Translations under genes and position numbers: made by a program
NCBI GenBank assembly: GCA_016790165.1
Contig: JAEUPL010000027.1
Span: 1 to 64,000, forward strand
Source of the DNA: Burkholderiales bacterium
Lineage (GTDB): Bacteria > Pseudomonadota > Gammaproteobacteria > Burkholderiales > Casimicrobiaceae
DNA: 64,000 nucleotides
Direction of reading: 5' to 3'
Notes under the pieces: model-generated
Seen by the model: only the letters and a program-made list of their open reading frames with translations
Databases searched by the model: none
Told to the model about the DNA's origin: nothing
Shown here: positions 29,097 through 38,295 of the stretch, in pieces
Layout of the letters: each line of letters begins with the position of its first letter
How positions within the stretch are numbered: position 1 is the stretch's first letter

Positions 29097-32000
29097 TCAG
29101 CCAACCGCAGTGACGATTTCTGTCCACAGCTTGTCAAGTCGCTTGGCCGAGACTGGATAGGGCGTCTTCAATTCCTGAGCAAAGAGCGATACGTTCAGCT
29201 CCTCGATCTGCCAGCGGAACCCAACCATGGCGGCGGTCGCCGCAGGACCCGCCCGCCCAAGCTCGGCCTGCCAGTCGGTCCAGTAGTCCGCCAACAGCGG
29301 CGCATGCCGAGTCTCGCGCTCTGGCATGCTCTGGTACTTTTCGAGCCGTTTGGCCAGCGCGCGCAGATAACGGGGCAGATGCGGCAGTTGCGCCCATGGG
29401 GTGACGGCGAGAAAACCGGGATGGATCAGGCGGTCCCGCCAGGCGGCGAGCACCGGCACGATGGCTTTGTTGCGAATGGCGGGGCTGAACAGCACGCCCT
29501 GCAGCGCCGCATAAGCCTCCGCGACCTGTGTGAGCGTGCGACCCAGCGCCTCGGCGACCACCGGAAGGCGTTGCTTGGCGCGAGCAATCTGTTCGCGATA
29601 ATGCTTTTCGTCACGCGGCAGCGCATCGTCGCCAATGATGGCGCGGTCGGCGAGGGTGGCGAGGAAGTCCGCCAGCAGCTTGTCCGTGGCGATCGCTGTT
29701 TTCAGTTGCAACGCACTCTGATTGAAGCCGCTCGGGCCCTTCTCCCAGTTGCGCAATTGCTGCTTGAGCTCCAGCGAGATCAGCCGCACCACGCCCTTGC
29801 GATGCGCGCGAGCCGCCTCCTGCGCGGTTTCGAACAGACGCACGGCGACGGTTGCTCCTTCGTCCACACAGGCCGGATACGCGGTGACGTTGCGGCCTGC
29901 GCGCTTGACCGGGATGCCTTCGGGCAGGGTGGCGATCGTCCAACCGGTGAGGCCGGTTTTCTCCAGCTCGACCGCAGCACCCGTCGCGTCGGTCGCACTT
30001 GACCCCTGAAACGCCATGCGGGCAACCTGGCCGAGATCCTGCTGCAGTTGGCCCAGATCACGCCCCATGGCAAGCTCGTTGCCTTCACCGTCCATCACCC
30101 TAAAGTTGAGAGCCAAGTGGGCTGGCAGCTCGATGCGATCCCACACACTTGTCGGCAGTTTCAGGTTCAAGTAGTCGCGCAGGAAGTCCAGCAGAGCCTC
30201 CGGCAAGGGCTTTTCGCGTGGCGTGGCAAGCTCAAGGAACGCAGTCACCGTATCGGGCACCGGCTGCACGCGACCGCGTTCTGCTTTCGGCAGCGCCTTC
30301 AAGTACACGGCAATCTTTTCGCGCCACAGCCCAGGAATCAGCCAACTCGCAAAGCGATCCTCGACTGCATTGAGCAGCGGCAATGGCAGGCGTACCGTGA
30401 CGCCGTCCATCACATGCCCAGGCTCGAAGCGATAGCTCACGGGCGCCTCGAAGTCACCCAGCTTGAGGGTCTTCGGGAACTGCGTTTCGGTAATGGCCTC
30501 GGCGCCATGCCGCATCAACTGTTCGCGCGAAAGGCGCAGCGACTGGTCGCGGCTGCCGCGAAGTTCGGCGCGCTCAGTCGGCGGGAGACTGGTTTGCTCT
30601 TCTGCCTTGAGCCACTTTTCGAGGTCGGCCCGCGTAGAAATTTCGCCGGGAATCCGCGCCTTGTAGAAAGCGGCGATGGTGTCCTCAGAGACCAATACGT
30701 CGGTACGCCGGGCCTTGTCCTCCAGCGTCTGCACGTCCTTGACCAGCTTGAGGTTGTGCGCGTAGAAGGCCGCCGCAGTCTCCACTTCGCCCATCGCCAG
30801 CGCGACGGCGAAGATTTCGTGTGCTTCCGCCGGGGCAATACGGCTGTAGTTGACGCGACGGCGTGGCACGATGGCCAGGCCATAGAGTGATACCCGCTCA
30901 CTGGCAACCACCTGCCCGCTGGGGCGATCCCACTTCGGCTCGAAGTAGTTGCGCGTCACCACATCGCCAGCCGCTGACTCGATCCAGTCCGGATCGATCT
31001 TCGCCAGCGTGCGTGCGTAGAGACGAGTGGTTTCAGCCAGCTCCGCCGCGACCAGCCACTTGAGACCTTTCTTGTCGACGCCGCTGCCGGGGAACGGGTG
31101 AAACTTGATGCCACGCGCGCCGAGGTAGAAGTCGCCCTCGTCGCTCCTTACGCCAACGTTGCCGAGCAGACCAGGCAGCAGCGCGCGATGGAACGCCTCG
31201 TACGGGGCCTCCTTCGCCAGTTCGCCATCGGTGTTCCAGTTCAGCTCCCGCAGGGTCTGCGCGAGTTGCCCATGCAGATCACGCCATTCGCGCAACCGGA
31301 GCCAATTGAGGAATTTTTCGCGGCACGCTTGCACCTGCCGCTTGTGGCCGCCTTCTTCCCGAAGGTCGACAAAAAACTTCCAGACATTCAGCAGCGACAG
31401 GAAGTCACTCTTTGCGTCCTTGAACCATTGGTGCGCACGATCGGCGGCGTCGCGGGCCTCGAACGGCCGTTCACGCGGGTCCGGCACCGAGAGGGCCGCG
31501 GCGATCACCAGCACCTCGGGCAGCACGGCAAGCCGCTTCGCTTCGATCAGCATGCGGCCAATGCGCGGATCAACCGGGATTCGCGCCAGTTCGCGGCCGA
31601 TGTGGGTTAACTCGGGCGCGCTCGCGTCACCCGACAAGGCGCCCAGCTCCTGCAATTGCGCCACACCGTCGGCAATAGCGCGGCTCGACGGCGGCTCGAT
31701 GAACGGGAACGCCTGCACCCGCCCAAAGCCCAGCGATGCAAGGCGCAGAATCACGCCCGCCAGCGACGAACGCAGGATCTCCGGGTCGGTGAACTCGCTT
31801 CGTGCCTTGAAATCGTCCTCACTGTAAAGGCGCACACAAACGCCCGGCCCCACGCGTCCACAGCGACCGGCGCGCTGGTTGGCGCTGGCCTGCGAGACTT
31901 TTTCGATCTGCAGCAACTGCACTTTGTTGCGCACGCTGTAGCGGTTCAACCGGGCGAGACCGGTGTCGACGACGTATCGGATGCCAGGCACCGTCAGTGA

Positions 32001-33041
32001 GGTTTCCGCGACGTTGGTCGATAGCACCACCCGCCGACCGTTGGAGCCGGAGAAGATGCGCTGCTGGTCCTGTACCGAAAGCCGCGAAAAGAGCGGCAGG
32101 ATCTCGGTGCCCGGTTTCAGGCGGCGACGAAGGATGTCCTGGGTTTCGCGAATCTCGCGCTCTCCCGGCAGGAACACCAGCACATCGCCCGGGCCGTGCG
32201 TCCAGAGTTCGTCGACGGCGTCAGCAATGGCTTCTTCGAGTTTCTCCTCGTCGTCGTCCTCGCTTTCGGTGGAGCGGTAAAGGATATCGACCGGATAGGT
32301 GCGCCCGGAAACGGCAATCAACGGCGCCGGCTTGCCGTGACGATCCTGAAAATGCAGCGCAAAACGCTCGGCATCGATCGTCGCCGAGGTGATGATGACC
32401 TTCAAGTCCGGCCGTTTTGGCAGCAGTTGCCGCAGGTAGCCGAGCAGAAAATCAATATTCAGCGAGCGCTCGTGCGCCTCGTCGATGATGATGGTGTCGT
32501 ACGCATTCAGAAACCGATCGGTCTGCGTTTCCGCCAGCAGGATGCCATCGGTCATCAGCTTGATGAAGCCGTCCTGCGCGCCTTTTTCGGTGAAGCGGAC
32601 CTTGTAGCCAACACTTTGGCCCACCTCCTCGCCCAACTCGCTGGCAATGCGCTCGGCGACGCTGCGCGCGGCAATGCGACGCGGCTGCGTGTGTCCAATC
32701 AGACCGTGTCGACCGCGCCCTGCCGCCAGCGCGATCTTGGGCAACTGCGTCGTCTTGCCAGAGCCGGTCTCGCCGGTGAGCACCACCACCTGGTGGTTGC
32801 GGATCAGCGAGGCGACCTCGTCGGCACGCTCCGACACCGGCAGGCCCTCGGCGTAGGTGATCGCGGGGGAGCGCGCAAGGCGGTCGCGAAAGCGATCCTC
32901 AGCGCGCGCGATGTCGGCGGCGAGCTGGTCGGGCTTGAGCTGCCTGACCTTGCGCTGGATGCGCCAGTAGTCAGCGAGCAGCATGGCGCGGCGGTCGAGC
33001 GTGCCGGCCGCACCGGATTGCAATTGCGTTGGGTCTGTCAT
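29097..33041 (-). CDS. hrpA: ATP-dependent RNA helicase HrpA
   Basis: A 1314-aa DEAH-box helicase of full HrpA length. Walker A GETGSGKTTQLPK is near residues 91-103. IIDEAHERS is motif II (about 188-196). TSATI is motif III. The SF2 C-terminal domain has LSTNVAETSLTVPGIRYVVDTG (cited across motifs V and VI) and QRAGRCGRVGPG. The HA2 and OB regions and the long DUF3418 C-terminal region follow. HrpA resolves stalled or collided ribosomes and processes mRNA. No neighbour on this strand appears co-transcribed upstream. Confidence 0.96.
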   Translation of the reverse strand: MTDPTQLQSGAAGTLDRRAMLLADYWRIQRKVRQLKPDQLAADIARAEDRFRDRLARSPAITYAEGLPVSERADEVASLIRNHQVVVLTGETGSGKTTQLPKIALAAGRGRHGLIGHTQPRRIAARSVAERIASELGEEVGQSVGYKVRFTEKGAQDGFIKLMTDGILLAETQTDRFLNAYDTIIIDEAHERSLNIDFLLGYLRQLLPKRPDLKVIITSATIDAERFALHFQDRHGKPAPLIAVSGRTYPVDILYRSTESEDDDEEKLEEAIADAVDELWTHGPGDVLVFLPGEREIRETQDILRRRLKPGTEILPLFSRLSVQDQQRIFSGSNGRRVVLSTNVAETSLTVPGIRYVVDTGLARLNRYSVRNKVQLLQIEKVSQASANQRAGRCGRVGPGVCVRLYSEDDFKARSEFTDPEILRSSLAGVILRLASLGFGRVQAFPFIEPPSSRAIADGVAQLQELGALSGDASAPELTHIGRELARIPVDPRIGRMLIEAKRLAVLPEVLVIAAALSVPDPRERPFEARDAADRAHQWFKDAKSDFLSLLNVWKFFVDLREEGGHKRQVQACREKFLNWLRLREWRDLHGQLAQTLRELNWNTDGELAKEAPYEAFHRALLPGLLGNVGVRSDEGDFYLGARGIKFHPFPGSGVDKKGLKWLVAAELAETTRLYARTLAKIDPDWIESAAGDVVTRNYFEPKWDRPSGQVVASERVSLYGLAIVPRRRVNYSRIAPAEAHEIFAVALAMGEVETAAAFYAHNLKLVKDVQTLEDKARRTDVLVSEDTIAAFYKARIPGEISTRADLEKWLKAEEQTSLPPTERAELRGSRDQSLRLSREQLMRHGAEAITETQFPKTLKLGDFEAPVSYRFEPGHVMDGVTVRLPLPLLNAVEDRFASWLIPGLWREKIAVYLKALPKAERGRVQPVPDTVTAFLELATPREKPLPEALLDFLRDYLNLKLPTSVWDRIELPAHLALNFRVMDGEGNELAMGRDLGQLQQDLGQVARMAFQGSSATDATGAAVELEKTGLTGWTIATLPEGIPVKRAGRNVTAYPACVDEGATVAVRLFETAQEAARAHRKGVVRLISLELKQQLRNWEKGPSGFNQSALQLKTAIATDKLLADFLATLADRAIIGDDALPRDEKHYREQIARAKQRLPVVAEALGRTLTQVAEAYAALQGVLFSPAIRNKAIVPVLAAWRDRLIHPGFLAVTPWAQLPHLPRYLRALAKRLEKYQSMPERETRHAPLLADYWTDWQAELGRAGPAATAAMVGFRWQIEELNVSLFAQELKTPYPVSAKRLDKLWTEIVTAVG

Positions 33042-33086
33042 GCGAGCGCCGGATTCTACGGCACCGTCTAATGGCTTTCCCGCTGT

Positions 33087-33174
33087 GTCGACCGTTGAAT
33101 GGTCGTTTCAGTGCATTTTTTTGTCAAGTCGACTTATGAACAAATCGCTATCAATACGCCGTGGAATGGTAGCT
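33087..33174. repeat. 88-bp palindromic dispersed element, copy C
   Basis: The left palindrome is at 33087-33107 (gtcgacc...ggtcgtt), the central GTCGAC at 33128-33133, and a degenerate right palindrome at 33154-33174. Spacing is identical to copies A, B and D. It sits in the 259-bp gap between hrpA and the ABC binding protein. The rest of that gap holds no recognisable gene. Confidence 0.6.
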
Positions 33175-33300
33175 GCGTTGAAAAAGCCGTTGGTGCGCAT
33201 CGCGGCTGACCTTCTGCGCGCCGCTCAGTCACGCGCTTGCGGCACCGCAACGTCGCTACACTGCTCTGGTTATCACTCACCCGCCAACGAGCGTTACTCG

Positions 33301-34881
33301 ATGAAAACACTGAATCGTCTGTTTGCCCTGACCGCCTGCGCCGCTGCGCTTGCGTCGTCAGCCGTCATCGCCAATCCACTGCGCTGGGCCGCCGCTGGTG
33401 ACCCGCAGACGATGGACCCGCACTCGCAGAATGAAGGTCTGACCAACTCCGTCAACTCGCAGGTCTACGAATTTCTACTGATCCGCGACAAGAAGCTCAA
33501 GCTCGGTCCGGGCCTCGCCACAGAGTGGAAACAGATTGATCCGCTTACTTGGCAGTTCAAGCTGCGCAAAGGCGTGAAATTTCACGATGGCTCCGATTTC
33601 ACGGCCGATGACGTTGTGTTCAGCATGGAGCGCGCCAAGCACGCCAACTCGCAGGTCCGCGTATACGCCAATCAGGCCGGGACTGCCAGAAAGGTCGACT
33701 CACACACCGTCGAGTTCAAACTGGCGCAGATCAATCCCATCTTTCTCGATCACGTCAATGCGCTGATGATAATGAGCAAGTCGTGGTGCGAGAAAAACAA
33801 CGCGACGACGCCGCTCGACTACAAGAACAAAGAAGAGAAATTCACTTCGCTCAACGCCAACGGGACCGGCCCCTATCGTCTCGTGAGTCGCCAGCCCGAC
33901 GTGAAGACGATCTGGAAGAAAAACGATGCCTGGTGGGGTAAACACGAGGGCAACATCACCTCGGTGACCTATTCGTCGATCAAGAACGACGCCACGCGCG
34001 TCGCCGCGCTGATCTCGGGCGAGGTGGATTTCATCCTCGATCCGCCGCCGCAGGACCTCGAGCGGCTTGAAAAGACAGCGAACGTCAAAGTCATCAATGG
34101 CATCGAAAACCGCGTGGTCTTCATCGGCATGGATCAGGCGCGCGATGAGTTGCTGTACTCCAGCGTGAAGGGCAAGAACCCCTTCAAGGACAAGCGCGTT
34201 CGCCAGGCCATGTATCAGGCCATTGACATCGACACCATCAAGGCCAAACTCATGCGCGGTCAGGCCTACCCGACGGGTGGCATCACACCGTCACCGCTCG
34301 GTGCCTACAACGATCCAGCCATCGAGAAACGTCGCCCCTACGACGTTGCCGCCGCCGGCAAGTTGATGGCGGACGCTGGCTATCCGCAGGGCTTCGAAGT
34401 CACGATGCACTGCCCGAACAACCGCTACATCAACGACGAGAAAATCTGCCAGGCACTCGCCGCGATGTGGGCCAAGATTGGCATCAAGGTCAAGCTCGAC
34501 GCGCAGCCGCGCGCCGTTTACTTCCCGCGCCTCGACAAGCTCGATGTGTCGCTGTACATGCTCGGCTGGGGCGGCGCGATCACCGATGCGGAAACCACCT
34601 TGACACCCGTGCTGCGCAACCGCCAGCCGGGTGGCATCGGTGACTACAACTACGGCAATTACAAGAACGCCAAACTCGATGCAGCGGCTGCGGCATCGAG
34701 CAAGGAGGGGGATGCGAAGAAGCGGGAAACGCTGGTCAAGGAAGCGCTGCTCGCGCACAACGACGAGATCAACCATTTGCCGCTGCACCGCCAGGTCATC
34801 CCGTGGGCCTCGCGCAACAACCTGACGGTGGTGCACCGCGCCGACAACTATCTGCAGTATGAGTGGATTTCGCTGAAGTAG
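33301..34881 (+). CDS. Peptide-type ABC transporter substrate-binding protein (SBP family 5)
   Basis: A 526-aa periplasmic protein with a signal peptide (about residues 1-24, ending VIANP). The family 5 hallmarks are DPQTMDPHSQNEG (about 32-44), WQFKLRKGVKFHDGSDFTADD (cited in part) and the closing HLPLHRQVIPW region. Family 5 proteins bind oligopeptides, dipeptides, nickel, opines or sugars. No permease or ATPase gene adjoins it, so it is an orphan binding component. An intrinsic terminator follows at 34904. Confidence 0.9.
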   Translation: MKTLNRLFALTACAAALASSAVIANPLRWAAAGDPQTMDPHSQNEGLTNSVNSQVYEFLLIRDKKLKLGPGLATEWKQIDPLTWQFKLRKGVKFHDGSDFTADDVVFSMERAKHANSQVRVYANQAGTARKVDSHTVEFKLAQINPIFLDHVNALMIMSKSWCEKNNATTPLDYKNKEEKFTSLNANGTGPYRLVSRQPDVKTIWKKNDAWWGKHEGNITSVTYSSIKNDATRVAALISGEVDFILDPPPQDLERLEKTANVKVINGIENRVVFIGMDQARDELLYSSVKGKNPFKDKRVRQAMYQAIDIDTIKAKLMRGQAYPTGGITPSPLGAYNDPAIEKRRPYDVAAAGKLMADAGYPQGFEVTMHCPNNRYINDEKICQALAAMWAKIGIKVKLDAQPRAVYFPRLDKLDVSLYMLGWGGAITDAETTLTPVLRNRQPGGIGDYNYGNYKNAKLDAAAAASSKEGDAKKRETLVKEALLAHNDEINHLPLHRQVIPWASRNNLTVVHRADNYLQYEWISLK

Positions 34882-34903
34882 CAGAAACGCGCTCACCCTG
34901 ACA

Positions 34904-34933
34904 CAGGCCGCATAATGCGGCCTGTTTCGTTTT
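34904..34933 (+). terminator. Intrinsic terminator after the family 5 binding protein
   Basis: A perfect 9-bp stem (caggccgca / tgcggcctg, 34904-34912 and 34916-34924) with loop taa is followed by tttcgtttt. Confidence 0.75.
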
Positions 34934-34953
34934 GCCCTCCCGGAGCAGTGAAC

Positions 34954-35952
34954 ATGCGCATGCGCGTCGGCTGGTTCAACGTAGAAAACCTGTTTACCCG
35001 GTACGCTTTTGGCAACCCGGTCAGCGAGGCGCTGCCCTACGATCGTCAAGTCATCGCAGTGGGCGTCACCGCCGTCGACCGTGGCACCGATGGCGCCGAC
35101 GGCAACATCGCCCTCGCTGGCATGCAGCGCGACAATACCGCCCGCGTCATCCTCGACATGCTTCCCGATGTGCTTGGCGTGTCCGAAGTCGAGAATCTCG
35201 CTGCGCTGCGCATCTTCAACCAGCAGTACCTCTCGCACTACTTCGATCGGCTGTTTCTGGTGGATGGCAACGACGGCCGCGGTATCGACGTGGGTCTCTG
35301 CATTCGCAAAGGCTTCCAGGCCCAGGTGCTGGGTCTTCGCTCGCACACCCATGAAACCCTCGAGCCCGGCCAGAGCGTGGAGTGGGGCGTCGTCAGCGAC
35401 GACGGCGGCCCGGTGTATCTTGCACGCAATGCCCTTTTCTCGCGCGATTGCCTTGAAGTCGATGTGCAGATCGCCGGACGGGTCGTGACTTTTCTGTGCA
35501 ATCACTTCAAGTCGCAGGGCAAGAGCGCACGGCGCGAGCAATTGCCACCGGATGAGTTGCGCGCACGACAGGCCGCCCGCGTGGCCGAGCTGGCACGCGA
35601 GGCGCAGGCCGCAGGCAAACTGCCCATCGTGCTGGGCGACTTGAATGTTGACAACACGCACCCGCAACGAGGGCAATCGCTGGCCGCGCTCATGAACAGC
35701 GGCCTCAGCGACAGCTTTGGCGACCTGCCGCCGGACGAGCGCTGGACGCACTACTACGTTGTGGGGCAGGACGTATCGCGCCTCGACTACATCCTGCACG
35801 ACCCGACATTGCGTCGCGTTGAGCGCAGCATCAACCGCCGCGGCATCACGCTCAAGTGTCGGCAATACACCGGCGAGCGCTACCCGACGGTGGGCTACGC
35901 ACACAACGCGGCGAGTGATCATGCCGGGCTGTGCGTCGAGTTCGCCGTTTGA
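34954..35952 (+). CDS. Endonuclease/exonuclease/phosphatase (EEP) family protein
   Basis: A 332-aa protein of the EEP fold. WFNVENLF is at the N-terminus. SEVEN (about 74-78) supplies the metal-binding Glu. NHFKSQGK (about 176-183) and LGDLNVDN (about 227-234) carry catalytic Asp/Asn. The closing SDHAGL supplies the Asp-His pair. No signal peptide is seen, so it is likely cytoplasmic. Substrates in this superfamily range from DNA to phosphoinositides and inositol phosphates; no assignment is possible. The start ATG 34954 has GGAG about 8 bases upstream. Confidence 0.8.
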   Translation: MRMRVGWFNVENLFTRYAFGNPVSEALPYDRQVIAVGVTAVDRGTDGADGNIALAGMQRDNTARVILDMLPDVLGVSEVENLAALRIFNQQYLSHYFDRLFLVDGNDGRGIDVGLCIRKGFQAQVLGLRSHTHETLEPGQSVEWGVVSDDGGPVYLARNALFSRDCLEVDVQIAGRVVTFLCNHFKSQGKSARREQLPPDELRARQAARVAELAREAQAAGKLPIVLGDLNVDNTHPQRGQSLAALMNSGLSDSFGDLPPDERWTHYYVVGQDVSRLDYILHDPTLRRVERSINRRGITLKCRQYTGERYPTVGYAHNAASDHAGLCVEFAV

Positions 35953-36118
35953 TCGTTCCCGACGGGCGCCGAACGGGTACCGAACGATGGCGTCGCGTGT
36001 TGGCCACCGCTCACGCCGTACTCACATGTCATAATTTTGGCCGCTGGGTCGCAACCGTGTCCCCCTCATCCTTGCGCCAAGGCACGAACCGCGCGCGCTG
36101 TCACACATCGTAAACAAC

Positions 36119-38050
36119 ATGGTCTCTCTAACGCGAATCCGCTCCCTGTTTTTTCGCCTCGCTACACTCCTCGCCGTCGGGTGCGCAGGCGCCGCGCAGG
36201 CGCAGTCCACGAACGTCGTGGAGTACTACGTCGCATCGCTCGACAGCTACTTCATTACGGCACGCGCGGGCGAAATTGCCGCGCTCGACGCGCAGCCAGC
36301 AGAGTTCATCCGGACCGGCGTGACGTTCAGCGCGTTTGGGGCGTCGACTACCGGCAGCGGAGTCGATTCAATCTGTCGGTACTACATCAAGCTCAATACT
36401 CCTCCGGTGAGCAGCCATTTCTATGGGGTGCGCAGCACGGACTGCGCAGCTCTCGCGGCCTCGGTTCCATCCGGGTTCACGTATGAGGGGCTAGACTTTT
36501 CGGTGTACACCGCCATCAACGGCAGTTGCCCGGCAGCAGCGGCAACGCCGGTGTACCGCTTGCTTCGTCTGGGCGACAGTGGGCGCAACCCCAATCATCG
36601 CTACACGGCGTCGAGCGCGACGTACAACCAGTTCATTTCGCAGGGATGGCGTGGCGAAGGCGTCGCCTTTTGCGTGGCGTCCGCGACGACCGCGACGTTC
36701 AAGGTAGGGACTGATTTCGCGACCTGTGCGACCAAGCCGCCAGTGAGTCCCACAGCGAGCTACCGAATGCCGTCTGCGCTTGCAAGCAGTAGCTGCGGGC
36801 TCGACAGCCAGAAGACCTGGGTCCGCTCGCTCGCGGACATGTCCTACCTGTGGGCGACGCAAAGCCCCCGCCCTGATCCCACCACGTACAACACGGTCGC
36901 GTCCTATTTCAACGATATCCTCTTCAAGCCAACCGACCGTTACAGCTGGTTCGATGATGCTGCGTCCACCTACGACTCATTCTCGGGAGCGCCGACGATT
37001 CGCCTCGGGTACGAAGTCGGCCTGGCCAGAATGGACGCCGGAACACTGGTAATACGGCGTGTCGAACCGAACACGCCAGCGAGTCGCGCCGGGTTGAACC
37101 GCGGAACGCTCATTTCCGCCATTAACGGACAGGCCGTCGGTCCCTCGCTCACGTCCGCCCAATACAGCGCGCTCTACCCCACCGTGTCAGGAACGATCAC
37201 GACCCTAACCGTGAAGCTGCGGGGTGCGTCGCAGTGGACGACGGTCGCACTGCTGGCCGACCTGGCGAGCAGCGGCGTCGAGATCACAGTGGACAACGCG
37301 CTACTGCTTACCAGTTCAAACGGCAAAAAAGTCGGCTACTTCGCCTTTCACGGCTTCTACTCTCAGTCGTCAGCGGAACTCGTCTCAACGCTCACGGCGA
37401 TGAAAAGTGCCGGTGTGCAGGATGTTGTCCTCGATCTTCGCTACAACGGTGGCGGATACGTGGCAGTCGCCAACGAACTCGCCAGCATGCTTGGCGGAGA
37501 TCGCGTGCGTGGGCAGGTGTTCAACAAGACTCGCTTCACCGAACTGCAACCCGGAACCGCCAGTTCGGAGCTGTTCGACGTCATGGGCGTGCCAGAGGCG
37601 TCGCGATTGCATCTCCCGCGCCTGTTTGTGCTTGTCACGAACCGCTCGGCCAGCGCGTCCGAACTGGTGATCAATAGTTTGAAACCGTTTCTTGATGTGG
37701 TATTGATCGGGAGCACGACGTACGGCAAGCCGGTGGGGTCCTATCTGCACCCGTTCACACGCAGCGGCAACTGCGGGCAGATGTACGCCATGATTGGCTT
37801 CGAAGGGGTGAACGCCTGCGATTCGGGGCAGTACTACAACGGAATCGCGCCGACCTGTTTCGTGCTGGATGATCTCAGTCGTGACCTGGGCGATGTCAAC
37901 GAACTCATGCTCGCTGGTGCGCTGCGCTATGCAGACACCGGCACTTGTGCGAGCAGCGCAGCCGCACAAGACGCGCTCAAGAAGTCGTATGTTCCCCTCG
38001 ACTCACTGGAGCCCGCCCGACGCACTGGTGCGATCTACAACGCTCGCTGA
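36119..38050 (+). CDS. Exported DUF5648-PDZ-S41 family peptidase
   Basis: A 643-aa protein with a signal peptide (about residues 1-28, ending AQAQS). The N-terminal ~160 residues carry the DUF5648 pattern: VVEYYVASLDSYFITARAGE, then SHFYGVRSTDCAAL, PVYRLLRLG, PNHRYTAS and GWRGEGVAFCVA. A PDZ-like domain follows (about 295-375, VEPNTPASRAGLNRGTLI). The S41 protease domain comes last (about 385-580), with VLDLRYNGGGY and the serine-containing SASASEL (about 510-516). S41/C-terminal processing proteases cut periplasmic proteins. Joining DUF5648, seen in cell-surface proteins, to a protease is uncommon. It follows the EEP gene by 166 bp and is probably a separate unit. Confidence 0.8.
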   Translation: MVSLTRIRSLFFRLATLLAVGCAGAAQAQSTNVVEYYVASLDSYFITARAGEIAALDAQPAEFIRTGVTFSAFGASTTGSGVDSICRYYIKLNTPPVSSHFYGVRSTDCAALAASVPSGFTYEGLDFSVYTAINGSCPAAAATPVYRLLRLGDSGRNPNHRYTASSATYNQFISQGWRGEGVAFCVASATTATFKVGTDFATCATKPPVSPTASYRMPSALASSSCGLDSQKTWVRSLADMSYLWATQSPRPDPTTYNTVASYFNDILFKPTDRYSWFDDAASTYDSFSGAPTIRLGYEVGLARMDAGTLVIRRVEPNTPASRAGLNRGTLISAINGQAVGPSLTSAQYSALYPTVSGTITTLTVKLRGASQWTTVALLADLASSGVEITVDNALLLTSSNGKKVGYFAFHGFYSQSSAELVSTLTAMKSAGVQDVVLDLRYNGGGYVAVANELASMLGGDRVRGQVFNKTRFTELQPGTASSELFDVMGVPEASRLHLPRLFVLVTNRSASASELVINSLKPFLDVVLIGSTTYGKPVGSYLHPFTRSGNCGQMYAMIGFEGVNACDSGQYYNGIAPTCFVLDDLSRDLGDVNELMLAGALRYADTGTCASSAAAQDALKKSYVPLDSLEPARRTGAIYNAR

Positions 38051-38295
38051 CACGGGCGATTGAACGTGCCGGGTCGCCGCACGACAGCGCGGTGCGACGC
38101 CTATTGCGAGAAGCCTGCGGCGTCCTCCAGCGATTACCCCGTCGCCTCGCGTTGCCTAACCGACGCGGCGCTTTCCGCGCCTCGTTTGCGTGTCGTCGCC
38201 ACTCGCGTCGCCGCATATACTGCAACACTCGGCACGACAGTCGTTGCGTTGTGTCGCCGCCCTCTTTCCGACAGTCAACCCACAGGGGAACTCGC

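Noticed and set aside
34291-35922. A 543-codon antisense open frame
   Set aside because: It spans the terminator and parts of two well-supported plus-strand genes (family 5 binding protein and EEP protein).
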